Below, piece after piece: positions 44,126 through 54,639 of a DNA stretch of 64,000 bases (the first letter of the stretch is position 1; each line of letters starts with the position of its first letter). Under the pieces are notes generated by a model. It worked only from the letters and a program-made list of their open reading frames with translations, searched no databases and had not been told where the DNA came from. The translations under genes were made by a program, and so were the position numbers. Source of the DNA: Otatea glauca (lineage: Eukaryota > Streptophyta > Magnoliopsida > Poales > Poaceae); NCBI GenBank assembly GCA_036346275.1, contig CM070724.1, positions 48,113,038 to 48,177,037 on the forward strand. The letters are read 5' to 3'.

Positions 44126-44692
44126 CCTTTCTTCCCCAACTGACGTACCACCACTTCCCAAGAGAGGTATACATCTTGCACATAAACTTGACAAAAATAC
44201 TTTCGAAAAAACTACTCTGTTCCTGAAATTTATCACTATGTTATTGTTATGCTCATTGATATACGTACTTTATATGTACTTCTGCCCAAACACCCGTACT
44301 GTATCTATCATTAATAATAATAAAACTAATGCCTAGTGCAGCTGATTGTTTAAATCCATATCATATTATTGCATTTCTCCCCAAGACCAAGGTTAGGCCT
44401 GTCACTAATGATACTTGTAAATCGAATTTGGAAATATTCTATTAGAAAACTAACACTTCAACCTTGTACACACATAACAGGCGTGTTCTTCAAATTTATG
44501 GGTCCAGGATTCTGGAGGCATCAGAACTGAACAGATTTTTGATGAAAGCGGCGAAGACCCAAACTGCTGCAGGTTTAATGCCCATATCTTTCTGGCAATT
44601 CAGTTCAGTTCAGATTTGCCACCTCTTTCATTTCCCTAGGTGCATCTCCATGCTTAGTTCGAGCATTCAGGACCATATCACATACCTGGGAG

Positions 44693-45550
44693 CAGGGTTC
44701 AAAAAGCCGATGAAAACCGGTCGATTTTTGTGAAAACCGACCGTGCCAAGCCGATTCGGCAATTAAAATCGTTCAGTTGAATAACAAAATTAAAAAAATT
44801 GAATAAATTTAGTAAAATGTGTCAAATTTTTTTGAATTTTTTTTGTACGGTCCTGAGGCAATCCTAATGATTCTGTAAAATTTTCATATTATTATTAGAT
44901 ACATAAATTTTCTAAAAATTCTGACAGTGATACTGTCACAATATATGCTCTTCAGTTTTTTTATTTTCTAGGGGCACAAAATGAAGTCTAATATTTATTA
45001 AACTTTTTTGTGATGTTATAACGTAGTTAAAATTATTATGTAAAAATTTCAGATGATTATCAGATATGTATATTTTTTTAAAATTCTGAAAGTGCTATTA
45101 TCATTGTATATGCTCTTCTGTTTTTGATTTTATACGGGCACTAAATGAAGTATAATATTTCTAAAAATTTTATTACTTGATTCTTTGGCACTATTTATAT
45201 TTTTATTAAAATTTTAGAATATAATAAATCTTTAAGTTTTTATAAAAATCTGACAATGTATTTGTTCCTTTTCATTAATTTTTGTTTTAGATTTTTTAGA
45301 AGCAATAAATGATTTCAAAAATTGTTTAAATTTCTCTGAGGTGTTTCATAGATTAATTGGGATTTTTTTTTATTTTTTTTGTAATTTTCAATTTTTCCCT
45401 CTATTTTCACTATTTGTCGAAAACCGACCGGTTTTCGTTTTTTTGAATCGGTTTGACTTTCGCAAATCATTCGGTTTTTACCAAAATTCGCAAAAAACCG
45501 GTGCCAAGCTGATCTCGAATTTCGGTTCGAGAACGAAAATGTTAATCCTG
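44693..45550. mobile_element. hAT element, CAGGGTT ends, 858 bp, in lipase duplicate
   Basis: The left end is CAGGGTTCAAAAAGCCG. The right end read inward is CAGGATTAACATTTTCG. An exact 8-bp target duplication CCTGGGAG flanks it (44685-44692 and 45551-45558). The intact gene has one CCTGGGAG in exon 10, which is the empty site. Subterminal motifs GAAAACCG and ACCGGTTTTCG lie near both ends. The interior is AT-rich and non-coding. The family also includes 7825-8089. Confidence 0.92.
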
Positions 45551-46264
45551 CCTGGGAGTTGATATGGAAGCAGACGACCGGAGCACCTGTAGAATCATCA
45601 CAGCTCGTAGCGTTAAAGCAATTAATTCCAAAAGGATCCCACCAGCAACATTATCATGACAAAGCATGATGTCGAGGTGAAGTCTCCATTGTAGAACCTA
45701 GTGTGCAGACAGACTGGAGCAGTTCTAGTTAGCCTACAGCATTCCTCTTATCCGAGTTAGAGCAAAAGATGGAGCCTTGTGTGCTCTCGAAGATGAAGGC
45801 TTCAGTTGGAGAATTCATTCAGATTGAGATGTACAGGGTACTTTTCATAGCTTGTGAATATGTAGAGATGCACATAAGGACGATAGGTTCATATACTTGG
45901 TTTCTAGCTGATGCATGAAAGAATGTTTCTATTTATGCATCTTGCAAAATACAATAACTGTTTCTGTTTATGCATCTTGCAAAATGCAATAAATGTTTCT
46001 GTTTATGCATCTTGTAAAATACCATGAAACAAGAATAGTCTCATCCAGAAGTTCTACACAGGTGTCTGTATTTGCAGCTCTGTAAGCAAAAAACCTTTCA
46101 ATGTTCCTGGCTTCTAGCAGCAAAACTTAATAGGTGGCGTATCATCCATAAGCAAATCCGTGCATGCAAACAGTGGTAGGACGAGTTCATTGCAAGATCT
46201 CAGTGAATATTCCCCTTGTGAAACTGAAAGTTAAGTACCAAATCAATCTATGTGCAGTCGATGC

Positions 46265-46462
46265 TATTGGAGAGTTAATATTAGAGATTAATAAGGGTTC
46301 AAGATGTGTATGATTTGGAGTCCTATTAGGGATAGGATTCAAGTTGAGTCAAATTAGAGATAGAGTCTAGCTGTAATTCAGTTGTAATTGATGCTATAAA
46401 TAAAATTGTGTGGGGATCCGATAGGACCCATACAAACACACGATTATTCCTAAATTTCAACA
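46265..46462 (+). mobile_element. Short solo LTR (copia-like), 198 bp
   Basis: Begins TATTGGAGAG (from TGTTGGAGAG) and ends AAATTTCAACA, with TAGAGATAGAGTC and GCTATAAATAAA inside. It is flanked by GATGC and TATGC (4 of 5 match). The intact locus reads straight through at GTCGATGCCG (about 41217). TG...CA ends, size and TATA-like box suggest a copia LTR. No internal region is present. Confidence 0.65.
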
Positions 46463-46818
46463 TATGCTAAACGTTAGCATCTGAAATTAAAAAAAAAATT
46501 CGCTGCACCGTATTGAGTTTGCTAGACTCAAATTTCAGTGAGAAGCTTCAGAATTCAGATCAGCTCTGCTATGCTACATTTTTTCAGGCAAGAGATTAAG
46601 GTGTCAATCAGAACAAATGCAGATAGAAAGTCGACCTCTTCAAACTCACCAAAGCGACCCTCACAGTCGTATCCGTCAACCCTAAACTGTCATGAACATG
46701 TCCTCCCCATTCTGTACTTGCCATTCTTGATCTCTCATGATACGCCCCCAATTGTCAATAACACTTTAGATTGTGTTCCTTGTGTACAAATCAAGATCAA
46801 AGAACAAGGTAGTGGAGT

Positions 46819-47478
46819 TGTTTGCACCAAAATTCGGCAAGTTAATCTAAATCAGGCAAATAAAATTAAAGATACGGAAACTAACGGAGGTTTGGAAAGA
46901 ATCCGAGATGTTTGGTAAAACTGTAAGATTTTTAGGGAAACAACCTCTCAAGATAAGGCCGATACGGATATGGACTTTGAAGCGTGTTGGAATAGAACAC
47001 GATCGGCCGAAGGGTATAAAAGAAGAGCCAAAGCAAGCTGCAGAATCATCATCAACACAACACAATCAACTAGCTTTTACTTTTCATCTACTTTTCCTGT
47101 CGACTAGGAGTAGTTCTTGTAATCTAGCCTTTGTAATCGATTTTGATCAATAAAGTTGCGCATCGCCGATTGTTGATCATCCTCGATTACCCCGTGTTTG
47201 GTTTATTCGATTTTGTTGCGCATCGCCTTCTTGAAATTGATCCGCTTTTATCCTCCGATTAGCCTTAATCGGCTAGTTAGATTTATCTCGATACCTTTAT
47301 CTTGATCGACTTTAAGTCGATCGAGTTTAAGCCGATTGATCTTAACGATCGGTTTTGTTTGAATTTTATTGTTTTTTACCTTGTCGATTACAGGTCAAAT
47401 CGACTGGCACGCTCTGAACCCGGTGTTCATCTGGTGTGCTGCTGTCAGAAACCCTACATCAAGTTTTTGACGCCAATA
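46819..47478 (+). repeat. 5' LTR
   Basis: TGTTTGCACC start and CCAATA end (for CCAACA). A TATA box TATAAAAG lies at 47015-47022 and AATAAA at 47149-47154, so U3, R and U5 are all recognisable. The internal region starts at once with TCGATTCCGCC. The primer site (TTGGCACGCCCGG in the relative at 61045) is missing. Confidence 0.9.
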
Positions 47479-50080
47479 CGTCAGGGAAGTCGATTCCGCC
47501 GTCTGATCTCAACACAGAAGCTATAATCGTCCCAACAATGGACGATTTAACCGCAGAACAACGTCAAGAGATTGAAGATCGGAAAGCCGCGTTAGAAGAG
47601 ATGATGCTAAATTGCTACCAAAAGACTAGACGTGGCGTTACACAAAAATCCGCCCTGCCGACGGTCAATACCCTGGGAGACACAGGTGCAGCAGAAACGG
47701 TAAGTCGATATCTACCCGCTCAGGCCGAATTATCGGCTATGATTAACCAATCTGTGCACCATGCTTTAATAAACCAATCATCGGCTCTGGTAACGACTCT
47801 TAAGCCGATGATAGCAAATAGCGTTAAATCTATTGCCCAGGAGTTAGCCTCGTCAGGAAGCCTGCATGACCCACTACAAGCTCTGCCAAATTATCCTGTT
47901 TTTTCAGTATCACAAAACACGCAGAGCACACCAGCCGATCCTAAACCATCGGCTATGACCTCACCTCCCACGATGATGCCCACACAACCTACGGTCATAT
48001 TGCCTAGGGATCCTCGGTCAAGTGGGGTGAGCCATTACCACGCCTATACCGACGCCGCTAAGTATGATCCATCCATCAATCTACCACCGTCGGCTCCTTT
48101 TTACGCTTTTCCCCAATCGGTTTCACACCGATTGGCTCAGAGATATCCCCAAGAGCCTACCCCGCTTAGAAACCCGGTCCACACAGGTAGTAACGCACTC
48201 GTAACCATTTATCCGGTGCGGAACCACAAATTAGGCATAATCGGCACGATCGATAATCGAATGCCGACGCGACGCGATAATTGGCAACCCGAGCTTGCAC
48301 TCGGGGCGGGATGCGATTATGATCGACATTATCAAGGGCTCTTTGTGCGGTGGCGATAATGCCAATTGGACCGATCGATCTGCACTGCTTTGAGGGATCG
48401 ATTTGGCATACAACCAAAAGGAAAAGTGATCGGCTATAGAAAGCCGTACTCGATTACATAGATCGCATGCCTTACCCTCATAATTTGAGTCCGGACTTTG
48501 CCAAATTCTCCGGGATGATTCTATCACTACCTGGAGCATGTTGGGCGCTTTATCGCACAATGCGTGAAGCGTCCATCCGACGGGTTAAAAATTAGGTTAT
48601 TTCCGTTATCTTTATCTCGAGGCAAGATTTACTTGGTTCACTTGTTTGCCTCGAATTCGGTCCATTTATGGAACGATTTGGAAAGCCGATTCCATGAATA
48701 CTTCTTTTCGGCGGTTTAGAGTTAAGAATTTCAGATCTGAGTTCTGTCCGCCAAAAGTTTAGAGAATCGGTAACAGATTACATCAAAAGGTTTAGAGAAA
48801 TCAGGAATCGGTGTTTTAGCGTTATGTTACTTGACAATCAACTCGCCGATTTAGCATTTCAAGGTTTGATCCTCCTCTTAGGAGAAATTCGGTGGGCGAG
48901 AATTCACCGATTTTAGCCACTTATTGCATCGCGATCGGCTCAAGAAAGCCGATTCACTGACAATAAGGTGTTTAATGGTAGATTTAAAAATAGTAACAAC
49001 AAAGAAAAGGATAAGGCTAAGGTCAATATGGTTGAATATTGTCCTAGTGATTCGTCGAAAGACGAGGAAGCAGAAATAAACATAGCCGAATGGGTAAAAG
49101 GATCCAAGAAATCCTTAGTCTGTTCTTGGCTTAAGCCGACTAGGAACAAATCGGAGGTCAAATACTCTTTCGATGTTTCCAAGTGTGATCGTATTTTTGA
49201 TTTACTTCTGCAAGAAAAGATAATACGATTGCCGGAGGGACATGTGATACCGTCGCCCGATGAGATCAAAAAACGCAGGTATTGCAAGTGGCATCATCTT
49301 ATTCACATAACACTAATGACTGCAATATCTTCCGTCAACAGATCCAGTCTGCTATTGAAGATGGTCGATTGAAGTTTGCCGATGAGCCGACCATGCAGGT
49401 AGATGTCGATCCGTTTGCTATCAATATGGTACATTGCTCGGCTAAAGGAAAAGAGCCGATGCAAGACGAGCAGAAAAAAGATCGACAAGTCGACATACAA
49501 TCAAGCTCGGACGGCGGCCAGACACTGAAAATTACCATCGGTTCCTTACAAATAGAAGCCGATCGAGAAGGAAAAAATTCAAGGACCATCAAACCCAAGG
49601 GGAATCCCCAGGTGGGTAAATGGTACAAAGCAGAAAAATCTCCATCTAGACGGCCCGCGAAAAGGTTTGGTCCAACGTTCTCACAATTAATGGAGAAGTA
49701 TGAAAGGATGAACAGCCAACCACTGCATCATACCCGCTGGTCGGATAATTTGTACCGCACAGAGAACGTGGAAAGGGCACATAGAAAGTGTCCCTTTTGG
49801 CAATTTCGCTGGGAGAGGAGAGTAGCGTTGCCATCACCGTATACCTGCCCGATGGAACATTATCCTCGAGACGATTACAACGAATCGCCGGACATAGGCT
49901 ATCCGGGTCGATTAGAGAGCAAAACAAAAGTCACGTAAGGCGGTCCATGAAAGATTATCTAAACCGAATCAAGAACAAAGTCAGGCCAAAACACACAAGA
50001 CCAGTTCTGATCAAGGAGACTTGGCTGGCTAGATACGAAAGCCGGTGGAACCTAAACCCAGGTGGTGCCCATCAGGCCTG
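47479..50080 (+). pseudogene. gag region, frameshifted
   Basis: An open frame to 48359 encodes the N-terminal gag part (AMINQSVHHALINQSSALV, TVILPRDPRS). From about 48420 the core retrotransposon gag domain is readable only in pieces (VIGYRKPY, FAKFSG, SVHLWNDLESRFHEYF, VTDYIKRFREIRNRC). 48968-49450 carries a zinc-finger-like YCKWHH then TNDC followed by QIQSAIEDGRL, split between two frames near 49290. Stops and small indels break the chain in at least three places. Product when intact: the capsid protein of the retrotransposon particle. Confidence 0.8.
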
Positions 50081-50902
50081 AGCAAATCACAACGACGACG
50101 ACTTCAGAGGCTAAGGACACAAGAAATTCGTGAAGCCGATGCCGAGAAAGAGAGAGACGAAGTGTTTAATGAACTTCGTCCAATTAGATGCGCCAAGAAA
50201 GAGTGGAGAAGAAAAGAGCAAGCCGAAGAAGATTTCGAATCGGCTGACGACTTGGATTCTCCCATGATTCGGGATGACACACCTCCCATGGATGTCAACA
50301 TGGTGTTCACATTGCCGGCCGAGTTCAAAGTCAGAACTGAATCGGCCAAAGAGGCAGTTGCTCAGTTATACTCCGGAGTGCAGAGCGCCATCTTTGAGAA
50401 ACCCAAAGATGATCACCGGCATCTGAAACCTCTGTACCTGAAAGGATATATAAATGGCAAGCCGATATCAAGGATACTGGTAGACAGAGGCGCCACAGTG
50501 AATCTAATGCCATACACAACATGTAAAAAACTGGGTAAGTCTGACGAAGACTTAATCAAAACTAACATGGTTCTGAATGACTTCACAGGCGACCCTACAG
50601 AAGCAAAAGGTGTCATGGTCACAGAGCTGACTGTCGGTAGCAAGACCTTGCCGACAGCGTTCTTTGTAATTGATGCCAAAGGAAATTACAGCAGTCTTTG
50701 CTTTGGACGGATTGGACTCATGCAAACCGCAGATCCCATCGACCATGCATCAAGCGCTCGCTCAATGGAACGGAGAAGAAGTCGAGGTCGTTACCGATAC
50801 ATCGCGACATCGCCATGGCTAGCTCCGGCGCGAATTGGCAACACGAAGAAGCCGGGTCAGATATCGGGTAAGGCGCCGACGATCGCGATTTCATATGCGT
50901 AA
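50045..50902 (+). pseudogene. Aspartic protease region of pol
   Basis: The frame has a charged linker (SQRRRLQRLRTQEIREAD) and then a retropepsin-like domain: PLYLKGYINGKPISRILVD then GATVNLMPY. The active-site loop reads D-R-G-A; in related Tat elements it is D-G-G-A or D-[ST]-G-A, so the Arg is probably inactivating. After CFGRIG the frame is wrong relative to the family and ends at 50902. Confidence 0.75.
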
Positions 50903-50943
50903 GCAAATCGGACTTATGCCGATCGCTGTCAAGCTCGACACCT

Positions 50944-52065
50944 TTGATCGGCAAACGGCGTTGCGTCGATGGGGACAAGAAAAACATTGAAGGCGCTACA
51001 GACAAAATGCAAAGCTATCGGCAAACAACGGATAGCTACGAAGCCATAGAAGACTTTGAAGAAATAGAAAAGTTGGGGCAAGGGTTCACGCTCACCGATT
51101 TGCTTGAAGAAGTCGATATAGGTAACGGTGATAGGAAAAGACCAACTTTTGTCAAGACAAATTTAGGTGTGAAATACAAAGAAGAGCTAATAAAAATACT
51201 TAGAAATTATAAAGATTGTTTCGCTTGGGAGTATCATGAAATGCCCGGATTAAGCCGTCAATCGGTGGAACATCGGCTACCTATAAAATCGGCTATCGGC
51301 CGCTTAAACAAGATCGAGCGTTTTAATCCACCTTGTACCAAGTCATAAAAGAAGAGATAGAACGATTGTTGCAAGCAAAGTTTATCGTGCCTTGCCGATC
51401 GTGAATGGGTTTCCAACATCGCTCCAAAGAATGAAGAAAATGGAAAACTTCGAGTATGTGTCGACTTTAGAGACTTGAACAAGGCGACGCCAAAAGACGA
51501 ATATCCTATGCCAATAGACGATATGCTTATCGATGTCGCATCGTGAAACAAGATCATAAGCTTTCGGATGGTAATGCCGGTATAACCAGATACTCATGGC
51601 GTAAGCCGATATACCAAAGACACCTTCGATGTCCCGGTGCAATAGGGTTATTCGAGTGGATCAGAATGACTTTCGGCTTGAAAACGCTGGAGCAACCTAC
51701 CAATGAGCAATGAATCTGATCTTCCACGATTTAATCGGCCACATCGTTGAAATTTATATAGATGATGTAGTGGTAAAATCTGCGAAGAGTTCCAACATCC
51801 GCCGACTTGGAGAGGTGTTCAAAAACATAAGAGCGCACGGTTTGAAGATGAATCCTTACAAGTGTGCGTTCGTGTGTCAGCAGGATGCTTTTAGGCTTTA
51901 TGGTACACGAAAGGGGAATCAAGTCACCAAACAAGGGTCAAAGCCATAGCCAATACTAAACCACCAACATGTAAAACGAATTACAAAATTGATCGGCAAA
52001 ATTAACTACCTCCGTCGGTTCATCTCGAACCTCTCTGGTAGGATCCGTGCTTTTACCCCATTGCC
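50944..52065 (+). pseudogene. Reverse transcriptase region of pol, broken
   Basis: Readable pieces in order: FAWEYHEMPGLSR, VEHRLPIK, RVCVDFRDLNKATPKDEYPM, then MNLIFHDLIGHIVEIYIDDV with the catalytic YIDD at about 51757, GLKMNPYKCAF and INYLRRFISNLSG. Several frame changes (near 51345, 51400, 51545 and 51900) make it non-functional. Family: Ty3/gypsy RT. Confidence 0.85.
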
Positions 52066-52560
52066 GGGTTGAAAGAAAACGAGGAATTTATATGGGGAGC
52101 CGATCAGCAGAAAGCTTTTGACGAAGTAAAAAGGTATTTATCCAACCCTCCAGTCCTGGCTGCACCGAAAAAAGGTATTCCCTTCAGATTGTATGTCTCG
52201 GCTGAAGAAGATACTATTGGAGCTGTTTTGGCGCAAGAGGTACATGGTAAAGAGAAGGTTATCTTTTATTTAAGCCGACGGTTGCTAGATGCAGAAATCA
52301 GGTACCCTTTTATCGAAAAACTATGTTTATCATTGTACTTCTCATGCACAAAGCTAAGGCACTACATACTAGCATCGGCTTGTAAAGTTATCTGCAAAAC
52401 CGATGTCATAAAATATATATTGTCAGCTCCAATTTTGCGAGGTCGACTTGGCAAATGGGCTTACGCCTTGGTCGAAGTTCGACTTATCATACGAATCGGC
52501 CAAGCAAATAAAGGACAAGTCCTAGCCGATTTCATAACAGACATGACACAATGCAAACTT
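52066..52560 (+). pseudogene. RNase H (gypsy type) region
   Basis: An open frame of 174 codons reads WGADQQKAFDEVK, LYVSAEEDTIGAVLAQE, FYLSRRLLDAE and CLSLYFSCTKLRHY, the usual gypsy RT-linked RNase H with its connection segment. It ends QVLADFITDMTQ at the tether to the next domain. Confidence 0.8.
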
Positions 52561-52564
52561 AGTC

Positions 52565-52990
52565 TTGGTGGCACCATGGCGCTTGTTCTTTGATGGATCG
52601 GTATGCGAGGAAGGATATGGTATCGGTATTGTACTCACTTCACCTAGAGGACATAGCTTCGAATTTGCATTCCTATTAAATAGCCGATGTTCAAACAACT
52701 GTGCCGAGTACGAAGCATTACTCAAAGGCTTACGCTTGTTGGAAAATATTGAGTAAGTGTCATTGAGGCATATGGTGATTCACTATTAGTAGTACAACAA
52801 ATAAAAGGAGAATACCAATGTCGAGATGAAGTGCTATTAAAATATTTAGGCAATGCACGAAATCATCGACTCTTTTGCATCATTTTCTATCGGTCATGTT
52901 CCTCGAGAATGGAACAATAGAGCCAATGCTTTGGCCCAACAAGCATCGTGGTATAAAGATGTTGGCGAAGTCGAAACCGAATCGGTAGAT
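52565..52990 (+). pseudogene. Second, archaeal-type RNase H domain
   Basis: WRLFFDGSVCEEGYGIGIVL (first catalytic Asp in FDGS), NNCAEYEALLKGL (Glu), then in another frame AYGDSLLVVQQIKG (Asp), and REWNNRANALAQQAS. The last acid usually seen in RANDLA is Ala here. A second RNase H after the first is diagnostic of the Tat lineage. A frameshift at about 52755 divides it. Confidence 0.75.
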
Positions 52991-53149
52991 AAAGCAATAA
53001 TGTGCACGGATATTGCCGATTGGAGGACGCAAATAAAAGACTATCTAGTCGATCCATCTAAGCCGATTTTAACGAAGGATACGGCAACAAGCATTGAAGT
53101 ACGTTATCATGGACGATATAATCGTATTATCGGACTATGGAAGGCTTGT

Positions 53150-54262
53150 TGCTAAGATGTCTTGAGGTCAAGAAGCCCGAGTGGCGATGGGTGAAGTGCA
53201 TGAAGGCATTTGTGGTTCTCACCAATCGGCACATAAAATGAAATGGTTGCTTAGGCGACAAAGTTATTTTTGGCCGACGATGCTAGAGGATTGCTTCAAA
53301 TATTACAAAGGATGTCGACATGTCAAAAGTTTGGCAACGCATAACTAGCACCAAAGATCGGCTTTGCATCCAATTATCAAACCTTGGCCGCTCGGAGGTT
53401 GGGAATAGATATAATCGCCAAATATTTCTGCTTGAGTAAAGGCCATAAATTTATTTTGGCCGCAACCGATTATTTCTCAAAATGGGTCAAGCTATACCAC
53501 TCAAAAAGGTAACTAGCGTTGAGGCGATTAATTTTGTGAATGAACATATCGCCCATCGGTTTGGAATACCACAAACAATCACGACCGATCAAGGTACGGT
53601 ATTCATGTCTAATGAGTTTCGTGGTTACGCTATGAGTTTGGGGATCAAACTGTTAAACTCTTCGCCAGATATGCTCAAAGCCAATGGACAGGCCAAGTCG
53701 CCTAATAAAACACTAATCAAGTTAATCAAAAGAAAGATTGATGAAAAGCCGAGGAATTGGCACTCAACACTATCGAGTCACTTTGGACCTATCGGCTATC
53801 TTATCACGAGCGATTTAAGCTTTCACCTTACCGGTTGGTGTACGGACAGAAGCCGTTCTACCGTGGAGATCAACATTGAGTCGATACGAATAGCCGACAA
53901 AATGGTTTGTCGGCTCAAGATTACAATGACGAATGATAGACAACTTGGACGAGTTAGCGAGTTACGCTTTGTTTACACTTGATCGGCTTAAGAAGAACAA
54001 GATCGAGTAGCGATGGCGCATAATAAAAGGTCATGCCTAAATCTTTCGATCAAGCCGATTTAGTGTGGAAAACTATACCGCTGTTGGTTCTAAGGATAAC
54101 CGATTCGGAAAATGGTCGATACGTGGAAGGGCCATATAAAATTAATCTACCGGTCGGTGGAAACTCGTACTTCACTGGAAACGCTGAAGGGCATGTCTTG
54201 CCTAAGGCAATTAATGGGAAATACCTAAAGAAATACTATCCTAGCATTTGGATCGGAGCTTA
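53150..54262 (+). pseudogene. Integrase region, catalytic Glu replaced
   Basis: The zinc-binding part (GSHQSAHKMKWLLRRQSYFW, CFKYYKGC) precedes the core: LGIDIIAK-like Asp, TTDQGTVF (second Asp) and NGQAKSPNKTLIKLIKRKI, where Lys stands in place of the catalytic Glu of the DDE triad. The C-terminal part (DLVWKTI, PLPKAINGK-like, YLKKYYPSIW) ends at TAG 54260-54262. Frameshifts occur near 53340, 53490 and 53850. Confidence 0.8.
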
Positions 54263-54639
54263 GCCGACTAAAACCTTGTTCAGAGCCGGATTAACACGAT
54301 GTCGTTAATCACCAAAGGATTGCAAACTCAAGATATAAGCAAAATAAAATCGGTTAAACAAATTGATTGTACACATAGAAAAATTACGTGCATTCATAAG
54401 ATTGAAGTTTTGAAACGACCAAATAAGTTTTACATCCCGTAACACGAGTCGTGCTCCTAAAGCCGATAAAGCTCCACCGCTTTGGCGATTGTTTCTTGTA
54501 CTTCATCCGACTCACATCTTCCACAGACCGCTCGGATAAGTACAAGTTTAGCCGATCGTTTTTAAAGGCCGCCACACCGATGCTATTTCTACCCTCTGCC
54601 CTTGGCAACCGATGATGTTTTCTCAAGAGAATCTTGGCT

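Larger units (their letters stand above)
44126..46740 (+). pseudogene. Broken partial duplicate of the class 3 lipase
   Basis: Collinear with 39555-41490. It holds the end of exon 8 (44126-44166), exon 9 (about 44493-44572), exon 10 split by a hAT element (44640-44692 and 45551-45731), the 3' UTR and further flank. The exon 9 acceptor CAGGT is deleted (AAATTTATGGG versus AAATTTCAGGTATGGG in the gene). Exon 10 has frame changes (AGCGTTAAAGCAATTAATTC). The whole 5' two-thirds, with the nucleophile Ser, is absent, so it cannot encode a lipase. A solo LTR sits in its flank. Confidence 0.9.
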
